DNA of 64,000 nt from Lepidonotus clava. Lineage: Eukaryota; Annelida; Polychaeta; Phyllodocida; Polynoidae. The stretch lies in NCBI GenBank assembly GCA_936440205.1, contig OW387141.1:47625307-47689306 (forward strand). The letters run 5' to 3'. Below the pieces are notes generated by a model. It was not told where the DNA came from and searched no databases. It saw only the letters and a list, made by a program, of their open reading frames with translations. Every line of letters starts with the position of its first letter. Positions within the stretch are counted from its first letter, which is position 1. The position numbers and the translations under genes were made by a program. Shown one piece after another: positions 57,002-64,000 of the stretch.

Positions 57002-59794
57002 CAGCCATTTGGGCACATGTATATAATATGGTAGCTGTTTGGAGAGCATTTTGGATCACAGTGAAAGATGTGTCACAATAAAACTATGGTTTGAGTAAGA
57101 TTTCTTTCCTCAGCATAATACCATGATAATGTTTCAGTTTTATTACAAACCATCTTATTAGGGCCCTTGCATTAAGTTTGTATGCATCAAGGGGGGGGAG
57201 GGAGGTATGAAATCTTTGAAAATGTGTGTACTTTCTAGTACAAATCCAATGCATATTTATGACCAAAGGGGGTGGGGATCTGATATTTGTGAAAATGTGT
57301 GTACTTATTAAATGGAAGGCCTCTTATAGTTCCCTCTACTTCTTGTTTACATAAAGAAAAGAATAGCTTGTAGTAGACTCACCCATTACCTGATCCTAAT
57401 CCAGATTTCTGAGGGTATACTACTTTAAAGAAGAGATAATCCCAAAAAGTATGCTGTCATATATCAAAGGTTCTGAATTTAGAAAATAGTCCTTGTATCA
57501 ATATGCCAACTGCAAAAAGACCAAGTGTGCTATTTGTTAAACTTGTAAACGTGATAGGTGTGCTACCTCTGCCAAATTGTTGGTTTTAATAAATTACTAG
57601 ATTGCACTCTTGGATTCTAGACCCATGTGCTTATATAAATGAGTAACTTAGCTTGACCATACACAAAATGGATATCTTATATTTTATTCTATATATGGGT
57701 TATTGGTATTAGTAATTTGATATTAAAGATACTTCCAACCTATCCCAGCACTGCCACCTGGTGCATACCTGTTGAACCCTCTATGTGCTATTGTTATACT
57801 GCTGCTACACACAAACAGTGTGTCAGTTATTACTATAGGGATGATAGAGAAGTCTATGATCAAAACGGTAAAACACTTTGATTTTTGTACAGGATATCAA
57901 TAAGATCAAGACTTAAAATCTGTAGGAATTTCAAGAAGAAAACACTGCAACATTTTTTTCTGGGATTTTTGAAATTTAAAAACTAAGGTAATTTCCATAC
58001 AAACCTATAGTAAATACCTCAAATGTTTACCATGCCATAACTGAAAAACCAAACGGTAAAACTTGTTTTCCCTCTGGCTATGTATTCCTGATGTACTAAA
58101 GAAAATTCTGAGGAGGTATGGAAAAAATATCACTACAAGTTAAAATCCTGCTGAATAGGTACAAGTACCTTTAAATTATGATCATGGTCACAGTTCATTT
58201 CTAAGAGCCAAACTTCCAATCCTCCCAAATTACCAATACAAGTTGTGACCAGCCTTTGGTCATGCTTCACTGAGATTCATCCTATCAACTAACAGGATTT
58301 TGCCAAAAATCCAATTTTATTAGGAAGTGTACCAGAGGAACTGAGACCTCTGTGTGTGTACATACATATCAATATCATTGGCAAGACCTCAAACAAATAT
58401 CAAAACCTGAAACAATACAGAAGTTCCTGATATATCTTTCTATTTCAAAATTACAAATCTTTGGTATAGCCATTACTGGTTTCCCAATAGTATCTAGTAG
58501 TTTTATCATATTGAGCAGCATGTGCACAGCACCCTTGCTGTGGGACCATAACCAAGGCAGTACAGTATTAGGAGAATGTACAAGAGCAACAAATTGCTGT
58601 GATTCTTGTTGTAACCTCAAACTTTCTGTTATATAAACCTCAGAAACAATATTATTCCCTTATCAAAATATAACTGATCATTTTCATTTCTCAACTGCTA
58701 TGAAAAAGGATCCAATTTCCCTAACCAACAGCGAGAGACAGCTTATAGTTAGATACTAAGGGAAAGGTCAATATGGTAAATACTCAGAGACCCAAAGCTA
58801 AGGGAGTCATTATTCAAATATATGAATAATCCTCCAGTCTATGATCAGTTCTTATAATACAACAGTGAATACTTAGTCTATAATACAAAAGGGTATAAAG
58901 TTTAGTGAGCAATGAACCCATACAGCCTGGAACTGTTAACCCTCTAGTAGCAAAAGGGTAACAAAGTTTAATTTGGCAGATTGGTGGTAGGATGTTAACA
59001 AAAGTACAGCTGGTGGTCAGCAATCCCACAGTTTATGGCACACTATATATAGGCCTACAGTGTGTTGCACCATGGGAGGCTACCCTTATCCCCCAGTTCA
59101 GGTCGCTTAGGGGAAAGGCTAGACCTCTCCACCACTGATAAGGTTCTGAAGATCCACTACCTTCATTTTACTGCTGGTAGGCAACATTGTCTAAACAGTT
59201 AACTTTATCATTTTATCTAACCAGCTGCAGTGATGAACCCCATGCTCCTTGTGGAATTATGTGATAAAATTGAATAATTAGACAGTCATAAGGAGCCAAA
59301 ATTTAAGCCTGCCCCTCTCTCTGAGGGAACCTTTATTAGGTTGTAAGTACAGTGTCTTACCGATGGGTTAACTCACACAACAGGGAGATAAGAACCCTAG
59401 TCTGCCATCTTTATCATTCCTCTGTCTCTCCAGGCCTCAGGCCTGTTTCCAGGGTGAGTTAAACATTAGATATTGGGGCCAGCAACGGGGGATTTAAAAG
59501 TATTACAGCCTACAACTCCCACTCTCTATAGGAACATGCTTTTTAAAGATCAGTCGGTACAGGGGTATGTAAATAGAAGTTTGCTGCATATTGTCTGCTG
59601 CATATTGTCAATGTGTGAATCTTTGGAAATATAAGGAGCCATCAATACCAATTTGAGTAAATAAATCAATGACTATACTAATTTGATCAGGCAACAAAGA
59701 TGAGCTTGTCTGCAAATTACATGGACACATATTTCTTGCTAATGTTTACTTATTTTACAGCTCAAATGTTGTATACAATGGACTAAATAACTCA

Positions 59795-60429
59795 GAAAGC
59801 ATTGAAATACTAGCCTAGAGAGACAGTGTTAATCATTTTCCAATCTCTTTAGGATATATTGTGTTATTTTCATGATATCATCTCTCCTTTTGAAATATAA
59901 GTGCAAAATGAGCCTGTAGTCGGTTAGAATTTAATCAGCAAAAAATGATTTCTACATCATATTTTCAATGAAATCAGATGCAACCTTCTTTAAAGACTGC
60001 CTAAAGATCCCCTTTAAGTATACCAAGGACTTGGTTTATCAATTCCAGAGTTTAACCTTGGATCTTTAAGTTCTAATGATTTTGACTGAAACAACAGTTT
60101 TTCTTTAATTACTCATTGCCATGATTAATGACAATAGCATACAATATATCAAAAAATCAGGAAAAAAATTACCTTTCAGATGACATATAGCATGTTATCA
60201 TATCTTACATAGTTCCAGAGAAATTTAGAAATAACGCGTTTTTCAATTTTTGCTAATTAAGCACAAATCGCATAATTAGACAGTGTTCGCATACCTAAAT
60301 TCTTCGGAACCATCTTGATTTATGGTTCCTAGGATGCTATAAGATGAAAAAAATCAAGAAAATCCAGGGGGCTCACCGCGGAGGGTAAATCCTTATTTTG
60401 ACTGATTTCAGGATTTGGCTCCTGGACTA
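59795..60429 (-). repeat. Right inverted arm of the 4-kb element
   Basis: Reverse complement of 56376-57001. It has about 10 extra bases near the tip (around 60390-60405). Confidence 0.85.
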
Positions 60430-60680
60430 ATAAGTCTGATATTGATTTTCTCCAAGCATTGATGCTTGTTGGGAGATGCACCCTGTCTGCCATTGCGCGG
60501 CAGGTATATTTACACCTACCAGCAGCTCATGCTACCTTTATACTATATGAAATGACAATTCCTATAATTTGGAATACTTTCTTTAATTCCCTTGTTTGCA
60601 ACTGGTGACGTTCTCTTCATTATATCTCTATACAATTAATTTCATGCACAAAGTGAATTACTCTCTACCTTTGTGCATAA
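60430..60680 (+). repeat. Dispersed repeat unit, copy 2, right part
   Basis: Continues copy 2 from GTCTGATATTGATTTTCTCC through GGGAGATGCACCCTGTCTGC to CCTTTGTGCATAAC, then leaves the repeat. Confidence 0.85.
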
Positions 60681-61559
60681 CAATGGGCAACACCCATTCT
60701 TTTGTAGTAAAAATAAATTACCTTTAATATCTCGAAAATTAGACACAACTTAAGAGTACAAAAGAAGGATAAAAATCATTATGATTTGCATTAGAAAATC
60801 AACATATGTCAAAGGAATTTTTATTTTCCTTTGAGACAACTGGCAGATAACCTTTGTCAAAAATGTCTTGTTGAATTTTTTGCTCATTAACTATTTGTAC
60901 ATTATGTCGAATCTGTAAATTATGCCTCTTCAAGACTAGGTGACTGAAAGCCTTTTAGGAAATATATAAAATGACTGGTTGTTAGGCCACAATACAAGGT
61001 TAGTAGGCTACAAATTTAATGTGCTTCTAGTGTTGCATCTGAAACAAACCTCATTCTAGAATACACATCATGATAGCGTGAAGGATATCATACCAGTATT
61101 TAATGAATATGTATAGGGTTATGATAATTTGTATGTGTTGAACCAACCTAAATTCATAATGTCAACATTCTTAAATTGATTATCAATTATGAAAATAGTA
61201 AGAGTTATTAATGTCTTAACTCTTGCAAATTGATCATAATGGCTGTGTATTCTGATATATAGCAGTGTGATCCATTCATGTTAAGTGACTATGAGGGGCT
61301 ATGATTACCAATGGAGTTGGCATCGATATTATTAACATTTTGTGCAGTTTGAAAGCCTACTAGTAGTACTAGCCCAAAAATGCACATTATACTTCTTTTA
61401 CTATATTGTTATTATGGTGTATTGCTTATATTTATTATGTTGAAACTGTCAGATCATTAACCAGTGTGTGCTGTATGGAAAAACTTGCTAAAATAATTGA
61501 ACCTGTACACAAAGACATTTATATCATGAGAAATTACACTGGTGATAACTTAAACAACC
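60681..61559. other. AT-rich DNA without recognised feature
   Basis: I see no gene, repeat family or long open frame in these 880 bases. Confidence 0.6.
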
Positions 61560-61793
61560 TACTTAACGATCGTAACTGAGATAAAACTGGGATCTCTCAT
61601 TAAAATATGTTTTTGAAACTCTGTTTTGGTAATTATATGTCTGATCATTCAAACAATAATAGAACTATACTATGAAAAGCAAGAAATAGTGTTAATTCTG
61701 CAGTCCGTGAAGCTAGAATTAACTATGTTAACTTTACCCTAGAGACTAATTATGATAACCCTAGAAAATGTTGGTATTTAATTAATAATTTAA
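61560..61793 (+). mobile_element. LINE fragment, endonuclease/RT linker region
   Basis: The end of the stretch translates as KARNSVNSAVREARINYVNF, then TLETNYDNPRKCWYLINNLK, typical of the segment between endonuclease and reverse transcriptase in non-LTR ORF2 (REARxxYxxxLxxN...P+KxWxxIN). Earlier codons contain stops. It is cut at 61793 by the MITE at TTAA. Confidence 0.65.
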
Positions 61794-62230
61794 AGGAAAC
61801 CTTGCACATAACTGCAGCATAGTTATTTTTCAATGAAATCAATTCAGCATGTTATTCACAACTTGTACTATCATTGTGAGCAAAATTGAAGGAAAATATC
61901 TATTTTACACACACTTATGGGACATTAAAAAAACTTGTTTTTTATTCATTTTTTAAGGGAAATCACCTAATTTATGACGTAGCAAGGGGAGTTCCTGGGG
62001 AATCCCATCTGTCCTTAGAAGGGATCACTGTAGAATTTCTAATAAGTGTCATGCTCTCTAACCAAATTATATATATTTGGCCCAATGCAACTCATAATAA
62101 ATTAAAATATATATTCATCTAAAACCATTTATTAATCAGGGAATCCCAAAGCTACTTTAGAGAGAAATCCCATAGTTGTGACATAGCAAGGGGAGTACTG
62201 AATAGCTCAACATTCAGGGAATTCCCCAAA
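61794..62230. mobile_element. Right-truncated relative of the TTAA MITE
   Basis: TTAA plus AGGAAACCTTGCACATAA at the left matches the end of the element at 44769. The part near 62140-62225 (GACATAGCAAGGGGAGTACT, GGGAATTCCC) is the reverse complement of 44905-44985. The right terminal repeat is missing; SoxD-3'UTR-like sequence follows. Confidence 0.55.
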
Positions 62231-62240
62231 ATAAATTAGT

Positions 62241-62432
62241 ATGACTTGAAGCATCAAGCAGCCAGTTACTTTGGGTATTGTCATTAACAAATTTAGTAGG
62301 TCATCCAAATTATTTCCAAGTAAAGTAACAGAGAATTCATCTTGTAATTGCTCATATCAAAATGTGAAAGAAGATAGCCAGGGAGGGAACCATAGGTCAG
62401 GCTTTCAACACCTTAATCCGTGATCAATTTAA
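62241..62432 (+). repeat. Rearranged copy of two SoxD 3'-flank segments
   Basis: 62241-62375 matches 31191-31375 (TCATCCAAAT, TTTCCAAGTAAAGTAACAGA, CTTGTAATTGCTCATATCA) minus about 50 bases. 62375-62432 matches 32924-32980 (AGCCAGG...GGGAACCAT, AGGCTTTCAACACC). The 1.5 kb between them in the SoxD flank is absent, without GT-AG borders. Confidence 0.75.
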
Positions 62433-62461
62433 TTTTAACAAACATAATTTATATCTGAGTT

Positions 62462-62960
62462 ATGCAAACTGGTCGGGCATAAACTGTGTCTGTCTTATAT
62501 GCAGAAATATTTGACTAAACATGCGAGTATTATGATCTTTAAGTTTATGATTTTATCGTTGATTGAATATGGTGATGTAATTTATACAGGTACATCTGTG
62601 ACCAATATAAATAAAATATATAGACTGTTTTATAAAGGCCTACGCATATGCTTAGGAGATGGTATTCATAGAAGTAAACAAGAATTATGTACTGAATGCA
62701 AGTTGTTACAGATTAAGGATAGGAGTGAAATTCATTTGTTACTTTTTATGCACAAATTGAGTGAAAACAAATCATTGCCTAAAGAGAAAGTTCGTATTAC
62801 TAGATTACATGATGCACCCGTTTTTAAATGTTATAAACCTAGTTATGAGAAGGTTAAACAATTTTTTTTTACAGGGGTCCTACCTTGTGGAACAGCCAAA
62901 CTTCATACATCCATAACTTAGAGTACAATGTTTTTAAAAAAGCTATTACTGATAACTTAG
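62462..62960 (+). mobile_element. LINE fragment, C-terminal part of reverse-transcriptase gene
   Basis: An open frame (62499-62921) reads YMQKYLTKHASIMIFKFMIL, SLIEYGDVIYTGTS, INKIYRLFYKGLRICLG and ends in a degenerate tail. The LIEYGDVIY / NKIxRLFYKGLRI pattern is the thumb/C-terminal region of non-LTR ORF2. It aligns with the minus-strand LINE at 45881-46578, so the same family is involved. 5' and 3' ends are missing. Confidence 0.75.
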
Positions 62961-63026
62961 GTTTTTGATTTTGTTTTATTGTTAAGTGAGTTTTAGATGA
63001 TATGTTATACTCTTTTCCATGTATTA

Positions 63027-63390
63027 ATGATCCCAGCAAACACACAACGTAAATGCAACGTTGCAGTTAAGTTGTATTTTGGTAATGTTGTGGGGGTACC
63101 TTCCAGAAACGTTGCCACAACCTCAAAGTACAATGTTACATCACAACGTGATAGCAACATGATAATATCACGTTGTTCGCACGTCTATTCTATCACGTTG
63201 TATGAACGTTAGGTTTTTATGTTGTGTGCACGTTGTGATTCTTCACTTTTTCACAACATTCAAGGGAAAACATGGCAGCAACGTTGTCACAACGTATTTA
63301 ACAACGTTTTTCTTGAAACATACTTGCAACATTTCAATATGACGTTCTAACAACGTCATTTACACAACTTTATGACAACATTTTTTTATT
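63027..63390. repeat. AACGTTG-rich self-complementary repeat
   Basis: AACGTTG, CAACGTT, CACGTTGT and ACAACGT words recur on both strands every 15-30 bases from CAGCAAACACACAACGT near 63036 to about 63390. The unit is palindromic, so the array can pair with itself. It lies between two LINE fragments. Confidence 0.75.
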
Positions 63391-63418
63391 TTTTTTTTAA
63401 TTTTTTTTTATTTTCATT

Positions 63419-64000
63419 ACAGACACTGTTTGATAATGTCTTGATGTGGTGTGATAATAACCTGTTAACTATTAATGCGAAAAAAACTAAATATATGTTA
63501 TTCAATGTTGCTAGTTCGGTTGATGCTAGTATAGGTTTATGTTGTAAAGGTTGTAACTTGGACAGGGTACTAAATTATAAGTATCTTGGAGTTGATATAT
63601 GTGATACTCTAAAAATGGATGTATTTGTACAGTCAATTTGTAAAAAAGTGAATTACAAAATTTATATGTTTACTAAAATTTGTAGATTTATAGATATGAA
63701 TACTGCTGCTTTAATATATAAACAGACTATATTGCCGTACTTTGATTATGCTGACTTTGTTATTGACAGTGCTTCTCAGGAGATGATTAACAAACTTGTG
63801 AAGTATCAAAACCGAGCCCTTAGGATCATTAACTATAAAACATCAAAGTCTGGTGGAAATGATTATTCTGCCATTATGAAAAAATTCCGTATCGAAGACA
63901 TTGCTGTTCGTCGAAGACATCACTTGTTGAGCTTTATCTTTAAGTATAGTAAGGATATATCATTACTTAAAAATAAGACAACACAGATTGGCTTACGTAG
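63419..64000 (+). mobile_element. LINE reverse-transcriptase gene fragment running off the window
   Basis: A frame open from about 63422 to the window end reads TLFDNVLMWCDNNLLTINAK, KTKYMLF, LNYKYLGVDICDTL, TILPYFDYADFVIDSAS and KLVKYQNRALRIIN. The WxxxNxLxxNxxKTKYMLF and YKYLGV words are the region just after the catalytic YxDD box in non-LTR ORF2. No stop occurs over nearly 580 bases, so this copy is younger than the neighbouring ones. The catalytic box itself would lie 5' and is replaced here by the AACGTTG repeat, so the copy is 5'-truncated. Confidence 0.85.

Larger units (their letters stand above)
56376..60429. mobile_element. 4,054-bp element with ~630-bp terminal inverted repeats, no gene
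   Basis: Ends TAGTCCAGGAGCCAAATC ... GATTTGGCTCCTGGACTA. Inverted arms 56376-57001 and 59795-60429 are similar over their whole length with scattered substitutions and a small indel near the tips. ATA flanks both sides (56373-56375, 60430-60432), a possible 3-bp target duplication. It splits copy 2 of the dispersed repeat at a place where copy 1 is uninterrupted, which proves insertion. The 2.8-kb interior has no recognisable gene; short frames there have no motif. A non-autonomous DNA element or foldback element. Confidence 0.8.

Overview
The window is animal nuclear DNA: split genes with GT-AG introns, LINE and tRNA-SINE debris, MITEs, and a Sox-family HMG-box gene with the SoxD subgroup signature. 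The SoxD protein and the repeat types suggest a marine invertebrate, perhaps a lophotrochozoan, but the species cannot be fixed from the sequence. No bacterial operon, CRISPR array, rRNA gene or intact tRNA gene was seen.

Layout. (1) 1-22330: no gene I can support; single-copy-looking DNA with CpG-rich islands (about 2.6-3.3, 6.4-6.8, 11.3-11.5, 15.4-16.5 and 18.2-18.7 kb), CCAAT-box palindromes and clusters of Sox-type sites. It is probably 5' intronic or upstream regulatory DNA of the SoxD gene. (2) 22331-30602: the 3' eight coding exons of SoxD (plus strand, 580 codons and stop in the window; upstream exons not found), including the CtBP-type PLNLS motif and the HMG box split over exons 5-7. 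There is also an unexpected 27-nt in-phase microexon candidate, and an intronic minisatellite grown from the splice donor of the first HMG exon. (3) 30603-38433: probable long 3' UTR and intergenic DNA. (4) 38744-40203 (minus): a condensation-domain / alcohol-acetyltransferase-like gene, split by one frame change, with a tandemly duplicated 3' end. (5) 40204-64000: mobile-element territory with nested insertions.

The most unusual object is an 8,949-bp DNA transposon (46579-55527) with 35-bp inverted ends. It carries a spliced accessory gene (48170-49912) and a DDE/D-type transposase-like gene (50708-53739, two overlapping frames). It also carries 28 copies of a 16-bp word, CGTGTCCGTATCTAGG, in both orientations. 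The copies lie in the flanks, an intron and the untranslated DNA, and five lie inside the transposase-side coding sequence, where they are always read as Leu-Asp-Thr-Asp-Thr. A near-identical 174-bp inverted repeat encloses exons 2-4 of the accessory gene. The transposase carries four tandem SUMO-interaction-like units (VVIVDDE).

The order of insertions can be read. A roughly 0.6-kb tandem repeat dimer is oldest. Its first unit was hit by a LINE (45881-46578, minus), and that LINE was hit by the 8.9-kb element. Its second unit was hit by a 4,054-bp element with about 630-bp terminal inverted repeats and no recognisable gene (56376-60429). The right edge (61560-64000) mixes LINE reverse-transcriptase fragments, a TTAA-type MITE piece, an AACGTTG-rich repeat and a rearranged fragment resembling the SoxD 3' UTR.
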